Assembly (NCBI GenBank): GCA_040755275.1
Contig: JBFMBE010000008.1
Location: 1 to 44,014 of the forward strand
Direction: 5' to 3'
DNA length: 44,014 bases
Origin: Desulfatirhabdium sp040755275
Lineage (GTDB): Bacteria > Desulfobacterota > Desulfobacteria > Desulfobacterales > Desulfatirhabdiaceae
Shown here: positions 25,170 to 32,599 of the stretch, in pieces
How positions within the stretch are numbered: the stretch's first letter is position 1
Layout: each line of letters begins with the position of its first letter
Made by a program: the position numbers and the translations under genes
Notes under the pieces: generated by a model
The model's database searches: none
The model's input: the letters and a program-made list of their open reading frames with translations, nothing else
Told to the model about the DNA's origin: nothing

Positions 25170-26261
25170 TCAGGTGATCATCTCCCCGCCTTTTCGACCT
25201 TCGATGATGAGCTCACCCTTGGATTCGAGCTCCTGAATAATTTTCGTGATGGTCAACTGGGCTTCTTCCACATCCTTCATCCGAACCGCGCCGATGGATT
25301 CGATTTCTTCGCGAAGAATGGCGCCCGCCCGTTCGGACATATTTTTGTAGATCTTCTTGCGGACATCTTCGGATGCACCTTTCAACGCCAGAGCCAGTTT
25401 GCTCGTTTCCACTTTTCGGAGGACTTTCTGCAGCCCCTTGTCGTTTACCAGGACCAAATCCTCGAACACGAACATCATCTGCTTGATCTGTGCAGCCAAT
25501 TCTGGATTGGATTCTTCAATTTCGTTCAGAATCATTTCAGATGTAGCACCTTCGACCATGTTCAGTAATTCAGCCAGATGGGCGATTCCACCGGTTTTTC
25601 GGGCAACCGTCTTTTTCTTTTTCTTGAGAACCTCTTCGAAAACCCTATCGATTTCCACCACCATCCCTGAAAGCACTTTATCGAGGCGGGCAATCCGCAT
25701 GGCTACCTCCACCTTGACGGTATCCGGCAACCTGGACAGCACCTCACTTCCAGCTTCGGGCTTCAGGTGCACAACGATGATAGCTATCGTTTGGGGATGT
25801 TCATCGCGAATCATTTCAGCAAGCTGTTCCGGATCGATTTTCTGAAGAGTTTTTAAAGAGAACTCCTCCTCCTCTTCTTTCTGTTCATCCAACTCCCCTT
25901 CCGCTTCGTCCGGTTTTGTCTTTTTGGGGGCCTTTTTTCCTACTTTCGAAGGAACATCCCCGGCTGATTCAATTGGAGGCAATTGGGCAACATCTTCGTT
26001 CAAGGCCTGCTGAATCTGGGCGACGGCATTTTGTCCACGTTCCACAAGAGCGATGAATTCGGCCGCAACCTTTTCAATCACATCCGGCGGAAGCTTTTCG
26101 ACGAGTTTCATGTGTCTGTCGAGAATCGCTTTTTCCCGCTCGTCCAGCATCGATACCAGCGCTTTGGAGGCTTCCTCTCCCATGGAATAGACCAAAATGG
26201 CTACCTTCATGGGGCCTGTGAGGTTCTTGGGATCTATTTGAACCACTTCTTCCGGTTTCAT
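25170..26261 (-). CDS. fliG: Flagellar motor switch protein FliG with charged interdomain insertion
   Basis: 363 residues from ATG 26261 (GGAAGA upstream); the frame extends 40 codons further without a good start. FliG-N begins LTGPMKVAILVYSMGEEASK. The middle domain has the EHPQ motif at 154-157, GGIAHLAELLN at 224-234 and MFVFEDLV at 263-270. FliG-C has the charged torque helix LRKKIYKNMSERAG-like region (here VRKKIYKNMSERAGAILREE). Between FliG-N and the middle domain (about 101-134) is a Lys-rich then Glu-rich linker with EEEEEF, longer than usual. FliG couples FliF to the stator. Confidence 0.96.
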   Translation of the reverse strand: MKPEEVVQIDPKNLTGPMKVAILVYSMGEEASKALVSMLDEREKAILDRHMKLVEKLPPDVIEKVAAEFIALVERGQNAVAQIQQALNEDVAQLPPIESAGDVPSKVGKKAPKKTKPDEAEGELDEQKEEEEEFSLKTLQKIDPEQLAEMIRDEHPQTIAIIVVHLKPEAGSEVLSRLPDTVKVEVAMRIARLDKVLSGMVVEIDRVFEEVLKKKKKTVARKTGGIAHLAELLNMVEGATSEMILNEIEESNPELAAQIKQMMFVFEDLVLVNDKGLQKVLRKVETSKLALALKGASEDVRKKIYKNMSERAGAILREEIESIGAVRMKDVEEAQLTITKIIQELESKGELIIEGRKGGEMIT

Positions 26262-26426
26262 GTTCTTCCATCCGATTGCAAGAAATCCGATTCGGTCGCA
26301 GGATTCTCCATACCCGGTGACTCCTCGGATGATCAGAGAGGGGTCATCGTTCGAACAACAGCCTCTCGACGATCGAGGCAATCATTTCCCTGAGGATGAC
26401 GAGCTTCTGAGAACAGCCCTGAGCCA

Positions 26427-28037
26427 TCAGGTCCGAGCCGGCTGCTGGACGACCGATTCGGCCTCAACCCCCTGCCGCAACCATTCCCGTAGCAATTGCA
26501 GGGTAGCCGGATTGTCGGTCAGCAAATGGGATGCCTTCTGCATCATCGGAAGCTCCCTGACGGAAGGCACTGCAGGCAATTCAACTTCACCTTTGTCATG
26601 TTCCGACTCGTATTTCGGCCTCGTAATCCATTGCACCAACGGCCGAATCACGAAGACAAAACTGAGCAGCAGGAAAAGTACTGCAATTCCATATTGGAGG
26701 TAGCCGGCGTATCGCTTCAACATGCTCAGCCAGACGGGATCGACGACTTCCTGCATGGGTTTGAGATCGGGATTGTCAAAGGGAATATTGACGACTTCCA
26801 CCTCATCTCCCCTCTGGCCATTCCAGTTGACAGCCCGCATGACGATGTTCCGCAGCTTTTCCATTTCTTCAGGCGTTCTTGCCGTATATTCGAAGTGCAT
26901 CTGGCCGTTTTCACCGGGGACCTTTCGATAGGATCCATCTACAAGAACAGCCACCGAAAGGCTCGTAATCTTGCCGACGGGCTCGATGGTCTTTGAAACC
27001 AGTTTTCCGATCTCATAGTTGGATGTTTGTTCGTGCTTCTGAAATCCGGTCGTTTCGGTTCCCGATGCTCCGCTGCCCAATTTACCGGAGATTTCGGCGG
27101 GTGTTCCCGGAACCCCAGACGGTGTTTTCTCGGGTTTGAAAGAAGATTCCTGATAGACCTGTTCACTTCGCGGTACTTTGTTGTCTGGATAGAAACGCTC
27201 TTCGGTTTTTTCCTGCTTCCGGAAATCCATTGCCGTAGCCACCCGAACAATGGCCTTTCCAGGTCCCAGGGCTTGCTCCAACATGGTCAGAACCCGGCTT
27301 TCAAGGCTTCTTTCGATGCGCTCCTGGTATTCGAGTTGTTCGGCTCGCGCTTTGGCATAGACATCCTCTTCCCGGATTTTTTCAGAAAGCATGTTCCCGA
27401 AGGTATCGACCACAGTCACCTGTTTGGGATTGAGCCCTGCCACACTCGAAGACACCAGATGAACGATTCCCTTGATCTGCTCGGGTTTGAGCCGTTTCTG
27501 GGGTTTGAGTTTCACCACTACCGAGGCTTGGGCCGGAGACTCGTTTTCGAGGAACAACGAACGGGACGCCATGACGATATGAACCCGGGAGCTTTCGATC
27601 TCCTCGATCTGATTGATCGTTCGCATTAATTCGCCCTGAAGCGCCCGTTGGAAATTGACGTTCTGCATAAACTCACTCATACCGAGTTTGGTACCATCGA
27701 AAATTTCAAATCCAACCCCACCGCCCTGTGGAAGCCCCTGGGATGCAAGCTCCATACGGGTTTCGTAGACTTTCTCTTTGGGTACGAGAATGGCGGAGCC
27801 ATTCGGGTCGATACGAAACGGGATCTTTTTTTCCTTCAATTTGCCGAGAACCGCCCCACTGTCCTCCGAGCTCAAACCGGAATACAACACTTGATAGTCA
27901 GGTTTGGTGGTGAGGGTCACCGCGACGATCAAGCCGACGAGCGTCAGGCCGATAACGGAAAACAGCGTTATCTTCTTGGTTAAACTCAATTCCGAAAAAG
28001 TCGTTCGAAGCTGCTCCCATGATTTCTGCAGTTCCAT
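26427..28037 (-). CDS. fliF: MS-ring protein FliF
   Basis: 536 residues. Membrane segments lie at about 22-44 (TLFSVIGLTLVGLIVAVTLT) and 444-464 (YGIAVLFLLLSFVFVI). Between them are the ring-building domains, with YQVLYSGLSSEDSGAVLGKL and EGELMRTINQIEEIESSRVH-like sequence (here LQGELMRTINQIEEIESSRV). The C-terminal tail, ending near LLREWLRQG, is the FliG-binding helix. FliF forms the MS ring, the base on which rod and C ring assemble. A 165-base gap separates it from fliG; I see no promoter there. Confidence 0.97.
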   Translation of the reverse strand: MELQKSWEQLRTTFSELSLTKKITLFSVIGLTLVGLIVAVTLTTKPDYQVLYSGLSSEDSGAVLGKLKEKKIPFRIDPNGSAILVPKEKVYETRMELASQGLPQGGGVGFEIFDGTKLGMSEFMQNVNFQRALQGELMRTINQIEEIESSRVHIVMASRSLFLENESPAQASVVVKLKPQKRLKPEQIKGIVHLVSSSVAGLNPKQVTVVDTFGNMLSEKIREEDVYAKARAEQLEYQERIERSLESRVLTMLEQALGPGKAIVRVATAMDFRKQEKTEERFYPDNKVPRSEQVYQESSFKPEKTPSGVPGTPAEISGKLGSGASGTETTGFQKHEQTSNYEIGKLVSKTIEPVGKITSLSVAVLVDGSYRKVPGENGQMHFEYTARTPEEMEKLRNIVMRAVNWNGQRGDEVEVVNIPFDNPDLKPMQEVVDPVWLSMLKRYAGYLQYGIAVLFLLLSFVFVIRPLVQWITRPKYESEHDKGEVELPAVPSVRELPMMQKASHLLTDNPATLQLLREWLRQGVEAESVVQQPART

Positions 28038-28132
28038 GGCTGGCTTTCCTTAATGGATGGTGCTTCGTTGTACAGGGTTATTCTTCAGCCCAATGAATGA
28101 GATCTTTTCTGACTTATCTCGATGCCCATCGA

Positions 28133-28441
28133 TCATACAGACATCCGCATGATTTCTTGATAGGCGTCGATCATTTTGTTGCGTACCTGCATCATCATTT
28201 GAAGAGAGACGGATGCCTTTTCCATTTCGATCATCGTGTGATGGATGTCCTTGTCCCGACCCGTCGCCAAATTTTTGACAGCATCGTCCGCTACGATCTG
28301 TTGACGGTTGACCGTTTCGATGCTGCTCTTGAGCATATCCGAAAACGCCAGTGGCTCACTTGCGGAAGTTTGCTGTACGAGCGGACGGGAGTAGGTCAAT
28401 GGCTGGATATTGGAAGATAGACCGATGGTTTTCATGATCAT
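28133..28441 (-). CDS. fliE: Hook-basal body protein FliE
   Basis: 102 residues with the family C-terminal pattern SVSLQMMMQVRNKMIDAYQE and IMRMSV, and an FSDMLKSSIETVNRQQ segment. FliE links the MS ring to the proximal rod. ATG 28441 overlaps the flgC stop as ATGA; ATG 28435 is an alternative. It follows flgC and precedes fliF by 95 bases. Confidence 0.95.
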   Translation of the reverse strand: MIMKTIGLSSNIQPLTYSRPLVQQTSASEPLAFSDMLKSSIETVNRQQIVADDAVKNLATGRDKDIHHTMIEMEKASVSLQMMMQVRNKMIDAYQEIMRMSV

Positions 28442-28875
28442 TTCCCGATTTCGAGTGCTTTTTGCACCATGGCCTTGGTCGTTGTGATCGCCGTCACATT
28501 GGCCTCATAGCTGCGGGAAGACGAAAGCATGTCCGTCATTTCCTCGATAACGTTGATGTTCGGCATCGCAACAAAACCATCGGCATTCGCATCCGGATGC
28601 ATGGGGTCGTATTTCAGGATGGGCTGCCTCTGGTCATCGACGATTTCAGATACTTTCACCTGAGAAGGGTTCTTTTCCATTTCCTGCTGAAGAACCTTGC
28701 TGAAATCCCGCTCGATGGGCTTCGTTTCGAAGACAGCCAGTTTCCGTCGATATGGACCGCCATCTACGGTTCTTGTTGTCTGGGCGTTGGCCAGATTGCT
28801 CGCAATCAAATTCATGCGAATACGCTGAGCCGTCAAACCCGATCCGCTGGAGTGAATGGCGTCAAAGAAATTCAT
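28438..28875 (-). CDS. flgC: Proximal rod protein FlgC
   Basis: 145 residues. N-terminal SGLTAQRIRMNLIASNLANA, central YDPMHPDANADGFVAMPNIN with the VIEEMTDMLSSSRSYEANVT C-terminal helix, all standard for FlgC. Start ATG 28875 follows GGGAGG. It begins two bases after the flgB stop, so the two are translationally close. Confidence 0.97.
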   Translation of the reverse strand: MNFFDAIHSSGSGLTAQRIRMNLIASNLANAQTTRTVDGGPYRRKLAVFETKPIERDFSKVLQQEMEKNPSQVKVSEIVDDQRQPILKYDPMHPDANADGFVAMPNINVIEEMTDMLSSSRSYEANVTAITTTKAMVQKALEIGK

Positions 28876-28877
28876 GT

Positions 28878-29297
28878 TTACCTCCCGGCACCAGCAATGA
28901 CTTCGGCCAAACCACGAAATTTTTTCATCATCACCTGAGCCGAGGCATTGTAGAGCAGTCCATTTTCAGCCAAATTCGTCATCGTTCGATCCATATCGAC
29001 GGTATTGCCGTCATTCTTGAAGGAAAATTCGGATGTCTCAGCCTGCGTCACCACCGGATTTCGATCGACAACGAGTCTCGGCTGAAGATGTCCGGGATGG
29101 GTGATGCCCATTCGAACCGTAGAAGCCGACTTTTGCGGTTGTTGCATCTGTTCATCCACCAGGATGTCAAAAGCCTTGTAGTTCGGTGTGTCCATGTTGG
29201 CAATATTGGAGACCAACAGCTCATGCCGTTTGGCTCGTAGATCGAGATTTTTTTCGACCAGTTGCATCGTCTGGGTATACATTCTTTCAACGATCAT
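28878..29297 (-). CDS. flgB: Proximal rod protein FlgB
   Basis: 139 residues from ATG 29297, which follows GGAGGG seven bases upstream; the frame extends 67 codons further but runs through the promoter. The N-terminal half has LDLRAKRHELLVSNIANMDT with PNYKAFDILVDEQM, the FlgB hallmark; the C-terminal half has NDGNTVDMDRTMTNLAENGL. It is the first gene of the longest operon here, flgB to flgE, and lies 54 bases after a sigma-54 site. Confidence 0.96.
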   Translation of the reverse strand: MIVERMYTQTMQLVEKNLDLRAKRHELLVSNIANMDTPNYKAFDILVDEQMQQPQKSASTVRMGITHPGHLQPRLVVDRNPVVTQAETSEFSFKNDGNTVDMDRTMTNLAENGLLYNASAQVMMKKFRGLAEVIAGAGR

Positions 29298-29350
29298 CCA
29301 GCATCCCTCCTTTCTCTTCTTCCGTAGATGAACGATTCGATGCGGTGATA

Positions 29351-29366
29351 TGCAATACACATGCCG
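29351..29366 (-). promoter_or_regulatory. Sigma-54 promoter for flgB operon
   Basis: On the minus strand it reads CGGCATGTGTATTGCA: GGCA of the -24 box, the following G (consensus TGGCACG), and a perfect TTGCA -12 box, with exact GG-N10-GC spacing. The expected start leaves a leader of about 40-45 bases to the flgB ATG. The gene just upstream (29625-30698) encodes a sigma-54 activator. Confidence 0.82.
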
Positions 29367-29488
29367 CTTCGAGCAATCCAGAGGAAAGGAGTAGTCGTTA
29401 TTGGGCAGGCCTTGGATGAAGACCGCAAGTGTCGGAACCTTGACATCCGCCAAAAGAGGCGATGAAAACCCAGCACATCCCTCTAGAT

Positions 29489-29534
29489 AGGGTCGCAAAA
29501 AGTCAGGAAGTCTCTGTCGAGTCGCGGGGTGACT
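29489..29534 (-). repeat. Half copy of the interspersed repeat (R4), inverted
   Basis: Its reverse complement (agtcaccccgcgactcga, then ctgactttttgcgaccc) matches the right half of the full element at 12409-12450. It lies in the 327-base gap between the activator gene and flgB, upstream of the sigma-54 promoter. The remainder of that gap holds the terminator at 29563-29598 and the flgB promoter. Confidence 0.65.
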
Positions 29535-29562
29535 ATGGCTTCATGACCTCCAGTTTCACGAT

Positions 29563-29598
29563 AAAAAAAAGGCCCGAACGTTTCCGTTCGGGCCTTTT
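29563..29598. terminator. Strong intrinsic terminator after the sigma-54 activator gene
   Basis: GGCCCGAACG (29571-29580), loop tttc, CGTTCGGGCC (29585-29594): a perfect ten-base-pair stem. Eight A's precede it (29563-29570), giving an eight-U tail on the minus strand; TTTT follows on the plus side, so it may work both ways. It separates the activator gene from the flgB operon. Confidence 0.93.
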
Positions 29599-29624
29599 CA
29601 TCACGAAGAAGCGAAGGGAATAGT

Positions 29625-30698
29625 TCAGGCCATGCAGGGTTCCAGACGGTATCGCTTGATCTTTTCCACAAGTGTGGTTCGTTTGATGTTGAGCAGTCTG
29701 GCTGCACTTTTCTTGACGCCGTTGGCTCTCTGGAGGGATTTGGCAATCAATGCCTTTTCAAATTCGCTGACTGCAGTCGTCAGGCAGATTCCTTCTTCCG
29801 GCAATTCAGCCGTCGGAAAATCGGATTCTTCCTCCTGCTCATCGAAGACAACATCCCGCATCTTCGCAGGCAAATCCCTTGGGTATACCTCTCCCTCACG
29901 AACCAGAACCACAAGCCTTTCCACGAGATTTCGTAGTTCCCTGACGTTTCCGGGCCATGAATAGGCAACCATCAGCTTCAAAGTCTGTTCGGACAGCCCG
30001 CTTACCCGAGCCCCTTTCTTTTCATTCAGCAGTTTCAAGAAATGGTGGACAAGCAGTGGGATGTCGGCTTTTCTCTCCCGCAGAGGGGCTACCGTTATGG
30101 GAATGACATACAACCGATAATAGAGATCTTCCCGGAACCGCCCCTGCTCGACAGCTTCCTCCAAGTTGCGGTGTGTAGCTGCGATGATGCGGACATTCGT
30201 TTTGATGGTTGTACACCCTCCGACCCTTTCAAACTCGTTTTCTTCCAAAACCCGCAGCAGCTTGACCTGCAGATCGAGGCTCATATCCCCAATCTCATCG
30301 AGGAACAGGGTGCCGCCATTGGCCAATTCGAACTTGCCTGGTTTCGAAGTGACAGCTCCCGTAAAAGCACCTTTTACATGACCGAACAACTCACTCTCGA
30401 GCAGGTTCTCGGGGATGGCCCCGCAGTTGATCGAAACAAAGGGCTTGTTTCTCCGATAGGATTTTTCATGAATGGCTCTGGCAACCAGACCTTTCCCCGT
30501 ACCCGTTTCCCCTTGAATGACGATCGTGCTGTCGCTGTCTGCAACCCGTTCGATCAACCGAAAGATCTCCCGCATACTTGGGCTTTCTCCAATGATCGGC
30601 CCACAGCCGGGAATGCGGTCTGAAAATACAGGTATCGATTCCCTCGGTTGGACGTCGAACGTTTCCGCCTCCCGGAAATCATAGGCCAGATTGTCCAT
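29625..30698 (-). CDS. Sigma-54-dependent flagellar transcription activator lacking a receiver domain
   Basis: 357 residues. Only about 30 residues precede the AAA+ domain, which has Walker A GETGTGKG at 63-70, the sigma-54 contact loop GAFTGA at 110-115, and Walker B TLFLDEIGD at 130-138. The C-terminal Fis-type helix-turn-helix is about 322-352 (ALIAKSLQRANGVKKSAARL then LNIKRTTLVEKIKRY). It resembles the activators FleQ/FlrA/FlgR but has no receiver or FleQ-type N-terminal domain. It is probably the master regulator for the sigma-54 promoters here. Start ATG 30698 follows GGGAGG. It has its own sigma-54-type promoter (30814-30829). Confidence 0.9.
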   Translation of the reverse strand: MDNLAYDFREAETFDVQPRESIPVFSDRIPGCGPIIGESPSMREIFRLIERVADSDSTIVIQGETGTGKGLVARAIHEKSYRRNKPFVSINCGAIPENLLESELFGHVKGAFTGAVTSKPGKFELANGGTLFLDEIGDMSLDLQVKLLRVLEENEFERVGGCTTIKTNVRIIAATHRNLEEAVEQGRFREDLYYRLYVIPITVAPLRERKADIPLLVHHFLKLLNEKKGARVSGLSEQTLKLMVAYSWPGNVRELRNLVERLVVLVREGEVYPRDLPAKMRDVVFDEQEEESDFPTAELPEEGICLTTAVSEFEKALIAKSLQRANGVKKSAARLLNIKRTTLVEKIKRYRLEPCMA

Positions 30699-30813
30699 CC
30701 CGGATCCTCCCGTACCTCTTCATCGAAGTGTGCATGACAGACATCATTTTCAGTCGAGATACCTTTCTCATGTCCCATTGGGAATTTCGTTCAGCAATGT
30801 TGACCGGGGTCCT

Positions 30814-30829
30814 TGCAAAGGACTTGCCA
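30814..30829 (-). promoter_or_regulatory. Sigma-54 promoter of the activator gene (autoregulation)
   Basis: On the minus strand it reads TGGCAAGTCCTTTGCA: five of six bases of the -24 box and a perfect TTGCA -12 box, with exact GG-N10-GC spacing. The leader to the ATG at 30698 would be about 105 bases. A housekeeping promoter would still be needed to start the loop; I could not pick one with confidence. Confidence 0.7.
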
Positions 30830-31254
30830 ACTACCGATCGAAACGACATGACCTAGGTCTTCGAAATCGGAATGGGTATACGATCAAGAGGTGGGTAATC
30901 TGACCATCGAAAAGGCGGTGGATCTATCTCATTGGGATCAATAACGATTCAAACTCCATTCATTTGCGTCATAAATCGACTGAACAATGGCAATAGATTC
31001 CTCCACGCCTTATTTCCACGTATTCAAACGGAGGCGCTTATTCGTGATTGTGCATCCAGACAAGACGTCGATTTGCAAACTGCAAATTATCGAACAAAGA
31101 GGGATCAATAAGGGGGATTTCGATGGATTGATTCGATGGAGGCATCCCAGGGGTAAGCTGGAGCACCGCATAACCTGTTGAAATATCCGATATTGTAGGA
31201 AGCATTCCTATTATGCATATTGCAAAAATGATATTTGCAAAAAGCAACTACCCT
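30830..31254. other. Long non-coding region, AT-richer than its surroundings
   Basis: The whole gap between the activator gene and the REC-STAS gene is 629 bases. Beyond the sigma-54 site (30814-30829) and the inverted repeat (31255-31298), I find no frame with a ribosome binding site or recognisable product. It holds two close copies of ttgcaaaaa (near 31220 and 31236). It may contain activator binding sites or a small RNA, but nothing shows this directly. Confidence 0.4.
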
Positions 31255-31298
31255 GCTCGTTTGCACAGCCAGGTTCATATTCCCATGCACAAACGAGC
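31255..31298 (-). terminator. Inverted repeat, possible terminator after the REC-STAS gene
   Basis: GCTCGTTTG (31255-31263) pairs with CAAACGAGC (31290-31298), nine base pairs around a 26-base loop. On the minus strand a CTTTTTG run follows after about ten bases, so the U-run is not directly against the stem. It lies 30 bases beyond the stop at 31328, where the signalling operon should end. Confidence 0.4.
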
Positions 31299-31327
31299 GT
31301 TCGGTTGCATCATCCGATACAATGCCC

Positions 31328-32062
31328 CTAAAAAGCAGCCAGGGCCGCATCCAGTGTTTCATGAAAAACAAGCTCACTGGTCTCCTGAAATCCTTTCAGC
31401 TCCGCGGCCAACCCACCCGACCCGACAGCATGCATCTTGACCCGGGCTCTTTGACCATGCTGAACGATTCCGATGATCAGGCGGACGATGAACATGTTGA
31501 CTTCCTTGATCTTGTGCAGGTCAAGCACGATCTTGTTCTGTCCGGCATCGGCCATGCCTTTCAGCGTTTGCTGAAACATCGTATCGAATTCCGGCCCCTG
31601 TTGACGTTCTATCCGCTCGGGAAGGGTGAAAATGGTGATGTCGCCCTGGTGGCTGACACAGCTCGGTTTTTCGGATTCTTGGACTTGAACGGGCTTGAGG
31701 GTGAAGAGTTTGGATACCCGGTCGATGAGCTGCTCCCCTTTGAAAGGTTTGACGATATAGTCCTTCACCCCCATTTTCAAAATGTTAATGACATTTTCCT
31801 TTCCGGATTCCGCAGTCAGCATGATCACTGGAATGTCCTTCAAATTGGATTGAGCCTTTAATTTTTGAAGCATTTCAGTACCGTTCATTACAGGCATTGT
31901 AATGTCGAGAATGATCAAGTCGGGTTTGTCCTTGCCGGCTATGGCAAGCCCCTCGATCCCGTTTTCCGCCTCGATGACCTGGCAATCGTATGGAGCAAAG
32001 GCCTTGGCGACAATTTTCCGGATGGTTTTGCTGTCATCGACAGCCAGCACTTTCAAGGTCAT
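31328..32062 (-). CDS. Response regulator with C-terminal STAS-like domain
   Basis: 244 residues. The receiver (1-120) is complete: acidic pair D9/D10, phospho-acceptor D53 in LIILDITMPVMNG, T83 and K105 in YIVKPF. Residues about 135-244 look like a STAS domain (GDITIFTLPERIERQQGPEF, KIVLDLHKIKEVNMFIVRLI). Where anti-sigma antagonists have Asp-Ser, this has N189-M190, so it cannot be phosphorylated there; phosphorylation of the receiver would be the switch instead. A good site (GGAGG) precedes ATG 32062. It is last in the cassette, after the CheX-like gene. Its output partner is unknown. Confidence 0.85.
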   Translation of the reverse strand: MTLKVLAVDDSKTIRKIVAKAFAPYDCQVIEAENGIEGLAIAGKDKPDLIILDITMPVMNGTEMLQKLKAQSNLKDIPVIMLTAESGKENVINILKMGVKDYIVKPFKGEQLIDRVSKLFTLKPVQVQESEKPSCVSHQGDITIFTLPERIERQQGPEFDTMFQQTLKGMADAGQNKIVLDLHKIKEVNMFIVRLIIGIVQHGQRARVKMHAVGSGGLAAELKGFQETSELVFHETLDAALAAF

Positions 32063-32101
32063 GGCAATCCTCCTAAAGCATGCAAGGCCGATTCGGTACC
32101 G

Positions 32102-32584
32102 TCATGCAACCGATTTGATATAGATATCAACGGCAATACCGTTGTTGTCTTTTTTGAATCCAATTCGTTCGTGTCGCACCCAACCAATCGTATCGATTTG
32201 AAAATCCGTTCCCCGGGTAATGTTCGGGATAGAAAGCTGACATGGAAATCCGGCATCACAGAGCCGGGATTTCAGATCGCCTCCAATCATGTTGCTGACC
32301 TCTCCGATGACATCGTTGACTTCATCGTCATCCTCGATTTCATCCGGCTCCATGCCCAACATGGCCGCGGCCATCTCTTTCGCAAACCCTCCGGGAACCG
32401 AAATGTTGATGTTGCCCATCACATCTCCTGCAAACCCAACGCTACCGACCACCCGCTTTCCAGAAACGACGCCATCCGAAGCGGATGCAGCCACATCGAT
32501 GGACATGGACAGCATGGTCTGAAACACCTGTTTCGTCGAGTTGACGGCAATCGATTTCAGATCAAGTTGATGAATATCTCCCAT
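32102..32584 (-). CDS. CheX-type chemotaxis phosphatase
   Basis: 160 residues of the CheC/CheX/FliY fold. The catalytic pattern is in NDVIGEVSNMIGGDLKSRL, with E95 and N98 in the ExxN arrangement that dephosphorylates CheY-like receivers. Only one such motif is present, as in CheX. The likely substrate is the receiver of the next gene (31328-32062), or a CheY encoded elsewhere. Start ATG 32584 follows GGGAG. It is 15 bases after the kinase gene. Confidence 0.83.
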   Translation of the reverse strand: MGDIHQLDLKSIAVNSTKQVFQTMLSMSIDVAASASDGVVSGKRVVGSVGFAGDVMGNINISVPGGFAKEMAAAMLGMEPDEIEDDDEVNDVIGEVSNMIGGDLKSRLCDAGFPCQLSIPNITRGTDFQIDTIGWVRHERIGFKKDNNGIAVDIYIKSVA

Positions 32585-32599
32585 GAAAGAACTCCCTGA

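Noticed and set aside
30987..31181. 64-codon plus-strand frame in the activator gap
   Set aside because: No ribosome binding site, no recognisable domain, and opposite in strand to all neighbours.
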